Below are positions 17,586 to 28,204 of a stretch of DNA of 64,000 nucleotides, in pieces. The translations under genes were made by a program, and so were the position numbers. Source of the stretch: an uncultured Pseudomonadales bacterium (GTDB lineage Bacteria > Pseudomonadota > Gammaproteobacteria > Pseudomonadales > Porticoccaceae). Each line of letters opens with the position of its first letter. Position 1 is the first letter of the stretch. The stretch lies in NCBI GenBank assembly GCA_943788445.1, contig CALSQH010000006.1, positions 62,001-126,000 of the forward strand. The letters are read 5' to 3'. The notes below the pieces were generated by a model. The model was given only the letters and a program-made list of their open reading frames with translations. It was not told the origin of the DNA and ran no database searches.

Positions 17586-20431
17586 TTAGTCAAATAAGTA
17601 TAATTTTTACACCTGACGGTAGACATTGAGATGTTAAAATATTTAAGAAATGCTTTTACAGCCGTTTGTTTTTCTTCGTTAATGCTGGGTGCTGGATTCG
17701 TCTCAGCCAATGATCTAATTATTACCTCCGTTCTTTCATCGCCGCAGATTCAAGTGGGAGATACCATTTCAATATCAGTGGTTTACGATACCACTGATCA
17801 GGTATCCATCATCGGCCTAGGTTTACGTCTGCATTATGATGGTGACGTTCTTGTCTGTGATGAGCCTGCAGATATATTAACGGTTGATAATGTCGGTGTT
17901 CAGATACGTGATGGTGAATACATATATGATGTCGCCGATAGTAATGAGGGTGAGGGCTCCGCGACATTTAATAAGTATTTGAATATTGCATGGGTTGATT
18001 TGAATGGTACTTGGCCTTCAAATACTAGCCTTCCTGCCACATTGTTTACTTTGCCCTGTACCGCTCTAGACGGATTCTCTGGTACCACCTTAAAGTTTTC
18101 TCAAAGCTCTGATGTTCATTTTTCAGAGAACGGCATTAACAACAAATTTGATTTTGTTAGTTCCGATATAAATATTGCAGAGGGAGCGCCGGTCTCTGAT
18201 GATACAACCGCTCCAGTTATTACACTGACAGGCGAAGCATCAGTAGTTGTTGCTCTAGGTGAGACGTATACGGATCAGGGTGCTTCAGCAGACACTGGAG
18301 AAACAGTAACGGCAAGTGGTTCTGTTAACACTTCGTCAGAAGGTATATACACGCTGACGTACACTGCTACAGATGCAGCTGGTAACCAAGCAGACGTAGT
18401 AACGCGTACAGTATCGGTTGTTGATCTGACTGATACAGACCGTGACGGAACGCCAGACAGTACTGATTTAGACGATGATAACGACGGAGTTCCGGATGTC
18501 CTTGAGAACGAAACCGGCCGTAACGCATTAGTTGTAGACTACACAGTTGGTGTGGGTTCTAAGTTTAGCTGTTCTATTGATGACACCGGCGTAGTTTGTT
18601 GGGGTGACAATAACTTTGGTCAAACTGATGTACCTACGCTGATCAATCCAACAAAGGTTGCTGCGGGCCATCAACATGTCTGTGCAATTGATGATACTGG
18701 TGTGGTTTGCTGGGGTAGAAATAACAATCAAGAAGTAGACGTGCCTAACGGTCTTTCGAACCCGACTGATCTTGCGCTGGGTATTGATCACACCTGTGCT
18801 ATCGATGATAGCGGTATTGTGTGTTGGGGTAAAAACACTTCACAAGGAATTACTGAAGTTCCCGATAGCATAGTTAATCCAACGCAGATTAGTGCAGGTA
18901 TGGATCACACTTGTGCGGTCAATGATAATGGAGTGACTTGTTGGGGTTATAACCGATACGGCCGAGCATCAGCAACAAAGACTGCTCTACTGGTTAACCC
19001 AACTCAGGTGAGTGCAGGTAAGAACCACAGTTGCGCGTTAGATGATACGGGCGTTGTCTGCTGGGGAAGTAACAGTGCTGGTATGAGAACTGTTCCTGCA
19101 AATACCTTTGTTAATCCAATCCAAGTCGGTGCAGGTGGAACATTCAACTGTGTACTTGACGATAATGGTGTCGGTTGTTGGGGTCGTAATAATAGACGCC
19201 AGACACAGGCTCCGAGCCTGATCAATCCAACGCATATCAGTGTTGGTTTCGATCATGCCTGTGCCGTGGATGATACGGGTGTAGTGTGCTGGGGCTATAA
19301 CAAAAATGGTCAACGTACTGTTCCAAGTCTAGATATGGTTATGGATAACGACGGTGATGGTATTGATGATTGGGTCGAAGACGCCAATGGAACAGAGCGA
19401 TATATTGCTGATACCGATGGAGATGGTGTTGTAGATGGTATCGATCTGTGGCCGTTGGATTCTACCGAAGCTCTAGATACCGACCGTGATGGAACCGGTA
19501 ACAATGCTGATAGCGACGATGATAACGACGGTGTACCCGATGTACTTGAGACGGAGACTGGACGTAACCCATTAGTTGTAGACTACACAATCAGTGTAGG
19601 TACTAAGTTTAGCTGTTCGATGGATAATAGCGGCGTGATTTGCTGGGGTGATAATACTCGCGGTCAAACTGATGTGCCGGTCCTGAGCAACCCGACGAAG
19701 GTCGTTGCGGGCGCTGAACATGCCTGTGCGCTAGATGATAACGGTGTTGTTTGTTGGGGTGGAGATGATTTTGGTGAAACATTGACTCCAGTATTATCAA
19801 ATCCGACCGATGTTGCGGTAGGTAATGATCACACCTGTGCTATTGATGGCAGTGGTGTTGTTTGTTGGGGTAAAAGTTCATCGAAGATCACCAATGTACC
19901 AGGCAAGGTAGTTAATCCTACTCAGATTGATGCTGGTAATGATTACACCTGTGCGGTTGGCGATAATGGTGTTATCTGTTGGGGACGTAATCGCTTCGGT
20001 CGGTCGGCTGTACCGAAAACATTACAGAATCCAACTCAGGTGAGTGAGTGGTAATGTCCACACTTGTGCGATAGATGCTACGGGTGTTGTTTGTTGGGGA
20101 AGTAACAACGGTGGTCGTAGAACCGTACCGACAGATACCTTAGTAAACCCAACGCAAGTTAGTGCAGGCGGATCTCACACCTGTGTGATTGATGACAATG
20201 GCGTAACTTGTTGGGGTAAGGATACTCGACGACAGACGCAAGTTCCGACTCTGATCAATCCAACGGATATCAGTGCTGGTGATGAGCATGTCTTGTGCGT
20301 TAGACGCTACTGGTGTTGTTTGCTGGGGCTATAACAAGTATGGACAGCGTGTCGTTCCGACCTTAGATATGGTTCTGGATAACGACAGTGACTTGACGCC
20401 TGATGCTGACGGACAGTGCACCTTATGATGC
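17586..20431 (+). repeat. 2.85-kb direct repeat, copy 2
   Basis: Pairs with 14050-16895. Relative to copy 1 it carries single-base insertions near 20047 (A), 20293 (T) and 20406, all within its last 400 nt. Upstream differences are few and change S19G, TT to II near residue 60, and A to V near residue 122. Confidence 0.9.
17631..20054 (+). pseudogene. RCC1-like propeller protein, copy 2: 5' part of a frameshifted gene
   Basis: Same domain order as the gene at 14098 and almost the same protein up to the fourth repeat of the second RCC1-like array. There an extra A near 20047 gives ...NPTQVSEW and a stop at 20052-20054. The rest of the array continues in the +1 frame (to about 20334, repeats five and six), shifts again at an extra T near 20293, and returns to the original frame after a third insertion near 20406. 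From there the original frame runs into the GH16-CotH gene. Without the three insertions one gene of about 1,935 codons (17631-23438) would result. It is either a very recently broken gene or a locally mis-called sequence; I cannot decide from the sequence. Confidence 0.8.
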
Positions 20432-23400
20432 TCTCGAATCTACAGATACTGATTTAGACGGTATTGGAAATAATGCCGACACTGATGATGATGGGGATGG
20501 TGTTGTGGATTCTTTCGATGCTTTCCCTCTAGATTCTACCGAGACAACTGACTCAAATAACGATGGCTTGGGTGATAATGCTTATCCGCCGAATGTTAAT
20601 TCAACCTCATTTACTGTCTCTGCACCCGGTGCTAGCTCCGTAACCATGCAGGCAAGTATCTACGATTGGGCCGCTGATCGTGATGATAATATTGCCGTTG
20701 ATAATGGTGACGGAACCTGGACGGTAACTATCAGCCCATCTTGGACTTCTCAAGTAGATTACAAATGGAGAGTGGATGATGTTCAAGAAGATTTCTCTAC
20801 CGGTTATCGTGCTGGAGAATGTGATTCAGGGAATTTTGCGGCTTATGCAGATACTTGGTTTAATCGAGTATGGAATCCCGAAAGAGGTAATGTAACCAAT
20901 GATATTGCCGGCACCTGCGAGCTGAATTCTTCTGGGTTGAGTTTGTCCGTCATTGCCGAGGGCGCTAGCTCGGTTGTCCTGACGGGGCCATGGTTTGGTT
21001 GGGATGCTGAGTCGAGCCCTGTTGCGGTTAATAATAATGGAGTTTGGACTGTTACTTTAGATCTTGTCCCAACCGAAAGTATGGAATATCTCTGGGTAGT
21101 TAATGGCACCCAAGAAAACTTGATTGATAACGCAGCCAATAGCGAATGTGATGCTGAGATTGCTTACGGTAGTTTACTGACAGATTATTCCACGTATGCC
21201 ACCCGTCAATGGATATTAGGTACAGGTAATATTTCCGGGGATTCTTTTGACGCCTGTTTGAATATAGATATCTCCGATCAAACGCCAACCTCGTACTCTG
21301 GGTATTCATTAGCCTGGAGTGATGAATTTGAAGGCAACGCGGTTAACGAATCTGATTGGTCCTTTGAAATAGGCCAGGGCGATAATGGATGGGGTAATGC
21401 CGAATCTCAGTACTACCGAAAAGAAAATGCCACCGTTGCTAATGGATTTCTCACTATTGAAGCCAAAGAGCAGAGTTTTAATGGCGCTAGCTATACTTCT
21501 TCGCGCCTAAAAACCCAACGTAAACAGTCCTTCAAGTACGGTCGTGTAGATGTCCGTGCCAAGCTACCAGAGGGGCAGGGCCTATGGCCTGCGATATGGA
21601 TGTTGGGTGAGAGTATTACCAGTGTCGGTTGGCCCGCATCGGGTGAGATCGACATTATGGAAATGATTGGAGGCAGTGGTCGAGAAGATACCACTCATGG
21701 CACTATTCATTATTCTAACAGTTCCGGCGACAGGGAATATATCGGCGATTCGGTTAGTCTTGTCTCATGTCAGGCACTGGGTTGTATTAACACTTTTGCG
21801 GATGGATTTCACACCTTTAGTATTCAGTGGGATGAGTCCTCAATCAAGTGGTATCTCGATGGGGTACAGTTTGCCTCGCAGCAAATATCCTCTTCTGACA
21901 GAACTGAATTCCACGAAGAGTTTTTCCTGCTGCTTAATGTAGCCGTGGGCGGGCAGTGGCCGGGCTATCCCGATGAGAGTACAAGATTTCCTCAGCAGAT
22001 GCAGGTGGACTATGTGCGTGTCTACCAGCCAACTTTGAGTCAGTTCTCGTTTTTGCAATCGGATAACCCCGGGTTAAATGACGATATAAGTCTTAACCTG
22101 AAGGACGGTTTAATATCTGGACGGGCACCTATAGGTGTCAGTGTCGACAATCTGGTCGCGTCTTTTCAGCAAGCGGGTGAAATAATTTCTGTCAACGGTG
22201 TAGTTCAGTCAAATGCTGTTACGGCCAATGATTTCACCAATCCATTAACCTATACCATTATTAATGAAAATGGTATTGAGTCTAGTATTCAAGTAGATCT
22301 AGCTCAGTTCACTGGGCTGCCGGTTGTAAAGATAACTACAGATGGTGGTGCACCAATTGAGTCTAAGGATGACTATATTTTTGGTACGGTTTCTGTCGAT
22401 GGCGGTCGCGATATTAATGATTTTCCGGAATCAATCATAGAGATCAGGGGCAGGGGTAATTCAACCTGGGGTGCGCCAAAAAAGCCTTACCAGATGAAGT
22501 TGGATTCCAAAGAAGAATTTTTGGATATGCCCAAAGATAAAAAATGGATTTTCCTTGCCGAGTACTCGGATAAAACTATGCTGAGAAATCGTATGGCTTT
22601 TGAGATGGGTTATATCAGTAATTTAGATTGGACGCCAAAAAGTACTTTTGCCGAAGTGTTTATTAACGACGAATACAATGGCACCTACAACATCACGCAA
22701 AAGGTTGAGGAGAGTAATAGGCGTGTAGCTCTGGGTGATACCGGCTATCTTTTAGAGATTGATCAGAGCTTTAGACTGGACCCGGATGATGTCTATTTTG
22801 AAACCGAGACTTTTTTACTCAATATTAAAGAGCCCAAACTGGTTCAGGATGATGCGCAGTACGTTTATATCCGTGATCTGATTAGGCAATTTGAAACTGC
22901 ATTGTTTGCTAATAATTTTGCCGATCCAACAGTCGGTTATGCCCCGTTTATTGATTTGCCGAGCTTTATTGATTGGTATCTGATCAGTGAGATAACCAAG
23001 AATGTGGATTCTGTTTCATTCTCGAGTATCTACCTGAATGTAATGCCCAACGAAAAGATAAAAATGGGTCCGCTGTGGGATTTCGATTTATCTTTCGGCA
23101 ATGTTGACTATGCCGATAGTCGTTATGCAGAGGGTTTTTGGATTAAGAATAACCCCTGGTATAGCAGGTTATTTCAGGATCCGGCTTTTGTTGCGCTGGT
23201 GCAGGATCGCTTTGCGTACTTTAGAGATAACCAGGCCACAATGCTGGAAAAAATTGATACCTATGCGGCTAAGTTAAAGTGGGCGCAGCAGGAAAATAAT
23301 GACAAGTGGCAGACCATTGGCACCTATGTGTGGCCCAATCCGGTTGTTTACGACACTTATCAAGAGGAAGTTGATCATATGAAGGACTGGTATGTTCAGC

Positions 23401-23438
23401 GTATGAATTGGTTGGATGAGGCTTTGGGTGATCTTTAA
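20403..23438 (+). CDS. GH16 laminarinase-type glucanase fused to a CotH-kinase domain (3' part of the frameshifted gene)
   Basis: Reads 1,011 aa from an ATG created at the third insertion; the true start is probably 17631. It begins with Asp-rich calcium-repeat sequence, then two related beta-sandwich modules (about residues 66-160 and 179-290; shared pattern SAPGASSVTM / IAEGASSVVL, then WTVT...YKW). The GH16 domain (about 299-545) has the catalytic motif EIDIME at 415-420 and aromatic WPAIWMLG, typical of beta-1,3-glucanases. The CotH domain (about 635-1000) has RGRGNSTW near 681 and WDFDLSFGN near 892, the spore-coat-kinase-like active-site segment. It has no signal of its own, so export depends on the upstream part. 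The likely role is extracellular laminarin hydrolysis plus an uncertain kinase or structural function of CotH. Confidence 0.85.
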   Translation: MLTDSAPYDALESTDTDLDGIGNNADTDDDGDGVVDSFDAFPLDSTETTDSNNDGLGDNAYPPNVNSTSFTVSAPGASSVTMQASIYDWAADRDDNIAVDNGDGTWTVTISPSWTSQVDYKWRVDDVQEDFSTGYRAGECDSGNFAAYADTWFNRVWNPERGNVTNDIAGTCELNSSGLSLSVIAEGASSVVLTGPWFGWDAESSPVAVNNNGVWTVTLDLVPTESMEYLWVVNGTQENLIDNAANSECDAEIAYGSLLTDYSTYATRQWILGTGNISGDSFDACLNIDISDQTPTSYSGYSLAWSDEFEGNAVNESDWSFEIGQGDNGWGNAESQYYRKENATVANGFLTIEAKEQSFNGASYTSSRLKTQRKQSFKYGRVDVRAKLPEGQGLWPAIWMLGESITSVGWPASGEIDIMEMIGGSGREDTTHGTIHYSNSSGDREYIGDSVSLVSCQALGCINTFADGFHTFSIQWDESSIKWYLDGVQFASQQISSSDRTEFHEEFFLLLNVAVGGQWPGYPDESTRFPQQMQVDYVRVYQPTLSQFSFLQSDNPGLNDDISLNLKDGLISGRAPIGVSVDNLVASFQQAGEIISVNGVVQSNAVTANDFTNPLTYTIINENGIESSIQVDLAQFTGLPVVKITTDGGAPIESKDDYIFGTVSVDGGRDINDFPESIIEIRGRGNSTWGAPKKPYQMKLDSKEEFLDMPKDKKWIFLAEYSDKTMLRNRMAFEMGYISNLDWTPKSTFAEVFINDEYNGTYNITQKVEESNRRVALGDTGYLLEIDQSFRLDPDDVYFETETFLLNIKEPKLVQDDAQYVYIRDLIRQFETALFANNFADPTVGYAPFIDLPSFIDWYLISEITKNVDSVSFSSIYLNVMPNEKIKMGPLWDFDLSFGNVDYADSRYAEGFWIKNNPWYSRLFQDPAFVALVQDRFAYFRDNQATMLEKIDTYAAKLKWAQQENNDKWQTIGTYVWPNPVVYDTYQEEVDHMKDWYVQRMNWLDEALGDL

Positions 23439-23733
23439 TACCGGGTAGTTGAAAATTTTTTGAGACTGTAAATATTTCTGTGTAACTGCCTGGGTTAAAT
23501 GTAATCAGAGAAACTATCAAAACCCTTTTATCAGAGCGTAACTAGTGCATCTGGTAAAAGTCGTAAAAGCGTTTTTTTAAAGAGTAATATATACGTCGTT
23601 AAATACTTAAGGCGTGGCAAAAACATCCATTTTTAGATGCTTGATTAATAATTACTATTTAATCAGAAAGTATTTATATATTTACCATGCCACTACATAT
23701 ACAGGCTTAATAGATCATAGGGGATTAGTTTAA
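23439..23733. other. Leader region of the first BspA-like gene
   Basis: From about 23506 it is nearly identical to 25907-26134, upstream of the second paralogue. It contains GTGGCA (23614-23619) and TGCCAC (23688-23693), able to pair around an AAAAAC motif and a small CATC/GATG hairpin. The segment just before the start reads AGGGGATTAGTTTAAATG and resembles that of all three paralogues. No gene is seen. Confidence 0.5.
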
Positions 23734-25746
23734 ATGGATAGAATTTTCGAAATGCAGTTGCATAACGCTGCATCTGTAAGAGTTTTATTTTCAGGACGCT
23801 TACATAAAATAATTTGTCTTTTAGGTTTTTTGTTTTTGTCGGTCAACAGTGCTGCCTTAGATGATGGAACTTGGACTTATGAACTTGATGGGGATAGCGT
23901 CACAGTAACTGGATGCCATATTGCATGTCCTAACGGCAGTCTAATAATACCAAATATCATTGCAGGTAAAAGCGTGACGCATATTGGCGACTATGCTTTC
24001 GTAGATAGCAGCTTAACCAGCGTGACTATCCCAGACAATGTGACCCATATTGGCGACGGCGCGTTCATAGCTAACCAGCTAACCAGCGTGACTATCCCAG
24101 ACAATGTGACCCATATTGGCCGAAGTGCTTTCGCTATTAATCAGCTAGCCAGTGTAACTTTCGGTATCGGCGTAACCCATATTGGGATTCTCGCTTTCAT
24201 GGATAACCAGTTAACCAGTGTGACGATCCCTGACAGTGTGACCAGTCTTGGCTCGGGCGCGTTTATCAATAACATCGGCACAGATACTGGCGTATGGAAA
24301 TATATGCTGATATCTGGCGAACTCATTATTATAGGATGTTCTGACACTTGCCCAGCCGACTTAGTTATTCCAAATACCCTTGCGGGTAAAAGTGTAACCA
24401 GTATTGGTCAACAGGCCTTCGAAGGAAGCGAGTTAGCCAGTGTGATTATTCCCAGTACTGTGACCAGCATTGGATTGCTTGCTTTCATGGATAACCAGTT
24501 AACCAGCGTGACCATTCCAGAAGGCGTAACCCATATTAGCGACTTTGCTTTCGGTGGTAACCAGTTAACCAGCGTTGCTATTCCAAGCAGTGTGACTAGT
24601 ATTGGCATTGGTGCTTTCCAGGATAACCAGTTAACCAGCGTAATTATCCCAGAGAACGTGATCCATATTGCCAAAGATGCTTTTCGTGATAACCAGTTAA
24701 CCAGCGTTCTCTTTAGAGGATCTAGGCCTTCTTTTGATTCTTCTGCTTTTATTGGTAACCTAGATTTTCCCGGCATCTACTATTGCGATCACATGAATGG
24801 CTGGCCGGGTGAAGATTTAAATACTGGGAGTGCTCTTATTACACCGGCCGAAATTATATGTGACGATGATAATGACGGTGTAAGTAACTATTATGATTTG
24901 TTTGATAATGATACCAACGAAAGCAAAGATAAGGATGGCGATGGTGTCGGTGATAATGCTGATGCGTTTGATAATGATCCCACAGAAACCACTGATACCG
25001 ATGGCGATGGCGTCGGTGATAATGCCGATGCCTTTGATAATGATCCTTCGGAGACCACAGATACGGATGGCGATGGTGTCGGTAATAATGCCGATGCGTT
25101 TGATAATGATCCCACAGAAACCACAGATACGGATGGCGATGGCGTCGGTGATAATGCCGATGCCTTTGATAATGATCCTTCGGAGACCACAGATACGGAT
25201 GGCGATGGTGTCGGTAATAATGCCGATGCCTTTGTAAATGATCCCACAGAAACCACAGATACGGATGGCGATGGTGTTGGTGATAATGCCGATGCCTTTG
25301 TAAATGATCCTTCGGAGACCACTGATACGGATGGCGATGGTGTCGGTGCCAATGCCGATGCGTTTGATAATGATCCCACAGAAACCACAGATACGGATGG
25401 CGATGGTGTCGGTGATAACGCCGATGTCTTTGTAAATGATCCTTCGGAGACCGCTGATACGGATGGCGATGGAATAGGTAATAATGCAGATACTGACGAT
25501 GATGGCAATGGGATTTATGATGATTTAGATGCCTATTTATTAGACCCAACTTTCAGGGCGGGACCGTTGTTTGATATTGATGGTAATGGGCATTTCGATG
25601 CTTTAACTGACGCTCTACTCATCACACGTTATGGATTTGGTTTTACTGGCGATACTCTTACTGATGGTGCAATAGGGAAAGGTGCAACAAGAACTACTTC
25701 AGAGGAGATTGAAGCCCTTCTCGAGGCGCTGATCCCAGAGCTATAA
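23734..25746 (+). CDS. BspA-like leucine-rich-repeat surface protein 1 with calcium repeats and dockerin-like tail
   Basis: 670 aa. A charged N-terminus precedes a hydrophobic export segment (about residues 29-45, [16 protein letters not shown]), so the signal is unusually long. Two blocks of 23-residue BspA/LRR_5 repeats (pattern [18 protein letters not shown]) span about 75-178 and 222-335, each introduced by a cap with CP...LVIPNT.AGKSVT. An Asp-rich thrombospondin-3-like array of 22-residue units ([16 protein letters not shown]) follows at about 370-590. The C-terminus has a single EF-hand/dockerin-like loop DIDGNGHFDALTD and a helical tail. Proteins of this type are adhesins or surface ligands; the tail may be a sorting or docking module. 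First of three tandem paralogues. Confidence 0.82.
   Translation: MDRIFEMQLHNAASVRVLFSGRLHKIICLLGFLFLSVNSAALDDGTWTYELDGDSVTVTGCHIACPNGSLIIPNIIAGKSVTHIGDYAFVDSSLTSVTIPDNVTHIGDGAFIANQLTSVTIPDNVTHIGRSAFAINQLASVTFGIGVTHIGILAFMDNQLTSVTIPDSVTSLGSGAFINNIGTDTGVWKYMLISGELIIIGCSDTCPADLVIPNTLAGKSVTSIGQQAFEGSELASVIIPSTVTSIGLLAFMDNQLTSVTIPEGVTHISDFAFGGNQLTSVAIPSSVTSIGIGAFQDNQLTSVIIPENVIHIAKDAFRDNQLTSVLFRGSRPSFDSSAFIGNLDFPGIYYCDHMNGWPGEDLNTGSALITPAEIICDDDNDGVSNYYDLFDNDTNESKDKDGDGVGDNADAFDNDPTETTDTDGDGVGDNADAFDNDPSETTDTDGDGVGNNADAFDNDPTETTDTDGDGVGDNADAFDNDPSETTDTDGDGVGNNADAFVNDPTETTDTDGDGVGDNADAFVNDPSETTDTDGDGVGANADAFDNDPTETTDTDGDGVGDNADVFVNDPSETADTDGDGIGNNADTDDDGNGIYDDLDAYLLDPTFRAGPLFDIDGNGHFDALTDALLITRYGFGFTGDTLTDGAIGKGATRTTSEEIEALLEALIPEL
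24931..25496 (+). repeat. 66-bp in-frame tandem array (calcium repeats)
   Basis: About eight units of 66 nt, each coding a 22-residue Asp-rich repeat with alternating ...DPTETTDT and ...DPSETTDT variants. Neighbouring units are highly similar at DNA level, so copy number may vary between strains. Confidence 0.8.
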
Positions 25747-25769
25747 AAACTCAATAGACTTGGCTGGAT

Positions 25770-25796
25770 AAGGGGTGCATATATTGGCCCCTTTTA
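25770..25796 (+). terminator. Terminator after BspA-like gene 1
   Basis: Stem AAGGGG/CCCCTT with a 12-nt loop followed by a short T run, 24 nt after the stop. Confidence 0.55.
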
Positions 25797-26134
25797 AAGT
25801 TACAAGGTTTTAAAGTCCCTTCACATTTCTCCTCAATCTTTAAGCCGGCTAACTCCCCCCTCCATGACCTAATGTAGTTCTTGCACTCCCCTCAGGTAAT
25901 CTAGTCTAGAGAAACTAACAAAACCCTTTTATCAGAGCGTAACTAGTGCATCTGGTAAAAGTCGTAAAAGCGTTTTTTAAAGAGTAAAATATACGTCGTT
26001 AAATACTTAAGACGTGGCAAAAACATCCATTTTTAGATGCTTGCTTAATAAGAAAGTATTTAATCAGAAAGTATTTATATATTTTCCATGCCACTACATA
26101 TACAGGCTTAATAGATCCTAGGGGATTAGTTTAA
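25797..26134. other. Non-coding spacer and duplicated leader of BspA-like gene 2
   Basis: The first ~110 nt are unique. From about 25907 the sequence repeats the leader of the first paralogue almost exactly, including GTGGCA, AAAAAC and TGCCAC. No gene is seen. Confidence 0.5.
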
Positions 26135-28120
26135 ATGGGTAGAATTTTCGAAATGCAGTTGCATAACGCTGCATCTGTAAGAGTTTTATTTTCAGGACGG
26201 TTACATAAAATAATTTGTCTTTTAGGTTTTTTGTTTTTGTCGGTCAACAGTGCTGCCTTAGATGATGGAACTTGGACTTATGAACTTGATGGGGATAGCG
26301 TCACAGTAACTGGATGCCATATTGCATGTCCTAACGGCAGTCTAATAATACCAAATATCATTGCAGGTAAAAGCGTGACGCATATTGGCGACTATGCTTT
26401 CGTAGATAGCAGCTTAACCAGCGTGACTATCCCAGACAATGTGACCCATATTGGCGACTCGGCTTTCTCTAATAACCAGCTAACCAGTGTAACTATCGGT
26501 ATCAGCGTAACCCATATTGGCCGTTGGGCTTTTAGCTATAACCAGTTAGCTAGCGTAGTTATTCCCGAGAGTGTGACCAGTGTTGGCATAATGGCGTTTT
26601 CCGAGAACATCGGCACAGATACTGGCGTATGGAAATATCTCCTGATATCAGGCGAACTCATTATTATAGGATGTTCTGACACTTGTCCAGCCGATTTAGT
26701 TATTCCAAATACCCTTGCGGGTCAAAGTGTAACGGGTATTGGCGATACGGCCTTTATCAATTACTCGTTAACCAGCGTATCTATTCCTGATAGCGTGACC
26801 AGTATTGGTGTTGCGGCTTTCGTTTATAACCAGCTAACCAACGTGGCTCTTCCAAACAGTGTGACTAGTATTGGCATGTCTGCTTTCCAGGATAACCAGT
26901 TAACCAACGTGACCATTCCAGAAGGCGTAACCCATATTGGCAGTGAGACTTTTAAGAATAACCAGTTAACCAGCGTAATTATCCCAGAGAGCGTGATCCA
27001 TATTGCCGAAGATGCTTTTCGTGATAACCAGTTAACCAGCGTTCTCTTTAAAGGATCTAGGCCTTCTTTTGATTCTTCTGCTTTTATTGGTAACCTAAAC
27101 TTCCCCAGTATCTACTATTGCGATGACATGAATGGTTGGCCGGGTGAAGATTTAAATGCTGAGAGTGCTCTTATTACACCAACCGAAATTATATGTGACG
27201 ATGATAATGACGGTACTACTAACTATTATGATGCGTTTGATAATGACCCCACAGAAACCACTGATACCGATGGCGATGGTGTCGGTGATAATGCCGATGT
27301 CTTTGTAAATGATCCCACAGAAACCATCGATACTGATGGTGATGGCGTCGGTGATAATGCCGATGCGTTTGTAATTGATCCTTCGGAGGCCACAGATACG
27401 GATGGCGATGGTGTCGGTGATAATGCCGATGCGTTTGATAATGATCCCACAGAAACCACTGATACCGATGGCGATGGCGTCGGTGATAATGCCGATGCGT
27501 TTGTAAATGATCCTTCGGAGGCCACTGATATGGATGGCGATGGTGTCGGTGATAACGCAGATGCCTTTGGTAATGACCCCACAGAAACCACCGATACGGA
27601 TGGCGATGGTGTCGGTGATAACGCAGATGCCTTCGATAATGACCCCAGCGAAACGAACGATACGGATGGCGATGGCGTCGGTGATAACGCAGATGTCTTT
27701 GGTAATGACCCCACAGAAACCATCGATACGGATGGCGATGGCGTCGGTGATAATGCGGATCTCGATGATGATAATGATGGTTTTGATGACACCAATGACC
27801 TATTTCCTCTAGACCCCTTTGAAGCTTTAGATACTGATGGCGATGGTATTGGCAACAGTGCTGATACAGATGATGATGGTGATGGCGTGCCAGATGGTTT
27901 GGACGCTTATCCCTTAGATGCAGGTAATAATCAAATGAATGTATTTGATATCGATGGTAATGGGCAGGTTGATGCATTGACCGACTCGCTGCTTATTATG
28001 CGTTATACGTTTGGATTTTCAGGCGCTGAACTCATCGACGATGCATTAGGGGAAGGTTCAACCAGAACCGGCACAGAGGAGATTGAGGCTTATTTGGAGT
28101 CGGTGATGCCGGCGCTTTAA
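26135..28120 (+). CDS. BspA-like leucine-rich-repeat surface protein 2
   Basis: 661 aa, same architecture as the upstream paralogue: long signal-containing N-terminus (nearly identical for about 105 residues), two LRR_5 blocks with caps, then Asp-rich calcium repeats (about 370-590). The dockerin-like tail is [13 protein letters not shown] with RYTFGFSG. The LRR parts have diverged in repeat number and sequence while both ends and the leader stay similar, which suggests unequal crossing over or conversion. Predicted exported; ligand unknown. Confidence 0.82.
   Translation: MGRIFEMQLHNAASVRVLFSGRLHKIICLLGFLFLSVNSAALDDGTWTYELDGDSVTVTGCHIACPNGSLIIPNIIAGKSVTHIGDYAFVDSSLTSVTIPDNVTHIGDSAFSNNQLTSVTIGISVTHIGRWAFSYNQLASVVIPESVTSVGIMAFSENIGTDTGVWKYLLISGELIIIGCSDTCPADLVIPNTLAGQSVTGIGDTAFINYSLTSVSIPDSVTSIGVAAFVYNQLTNVALPNSVTSIGMSAFQDNQLTNVTIPEGVTHIGSETFKNNQLTSVIIPESVIHIAEDAFRDNQLTSVLFKGSRPSFDSSAFIGNLNFPSIYYCDDMNGWPGEDLNAESALITPTEIICDDDNDGTTNYYDAFDNDPTETTDTDGDGVGDNADVFVNDPTETIDTDGDGVGDNADAFVIDPSEATDTDGDGVGDNADAFDNDPTETTDTDGDGVGDNADAFVNDPSEATDMDGDGVGDNADAFGNDPTETTDTDGDGVGDNADAFDNDPSETNDTDGDGVGDNADVFGNDPTETIDTDGDGVGDNADLDDDNDGFDDTNDLFPLDPFEALDTDGDGIGNSADTDDDGDGVPDGLDAYPLDAGNNQMNVFDIDGNGQVDALTDSLLIMRYTFGFSGAELIDDALGEGSTRTGTEEIEAYLESVMPAL
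27256..27770 (+). repeat. 66-bp in-frame tandem array (second paralogue)
   Basis: About seven to eight Asp-rich 22-residue units, e.g. [16 protein letters not shown], homologous to the array at 24931. The variable positions follow a different order, so the arrays have evolved separately since duplication. Confidence 0.78.
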
Positions 28121-28147
28121 AATCGCAATTGGTTTTATTGGAAAAGG

Positions 28148-28172
28148 GGTGCAGAGATGCACCTCTTTTTTT
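28148..28172 (+). terminator. Terminator after BspA-like gene 2
   Basis: Hairpin GGTGCA-GAGA-TGCACC followed by C and a run of seven T. The same hairpin ends the third paralogue. Confidence 0.8.
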
Positions 28173-28204
28173 ATTAGAAATTAAATCCAATGTCCGGATA
28201 TACA

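Noticed and set aside
24854..25549. His/Arg-rich and Ser/Pro-rich reading frames on the minus strand
   Set aside because: Shadows of the Asp-rich calcium repeats; the same happens at 27219-27977.
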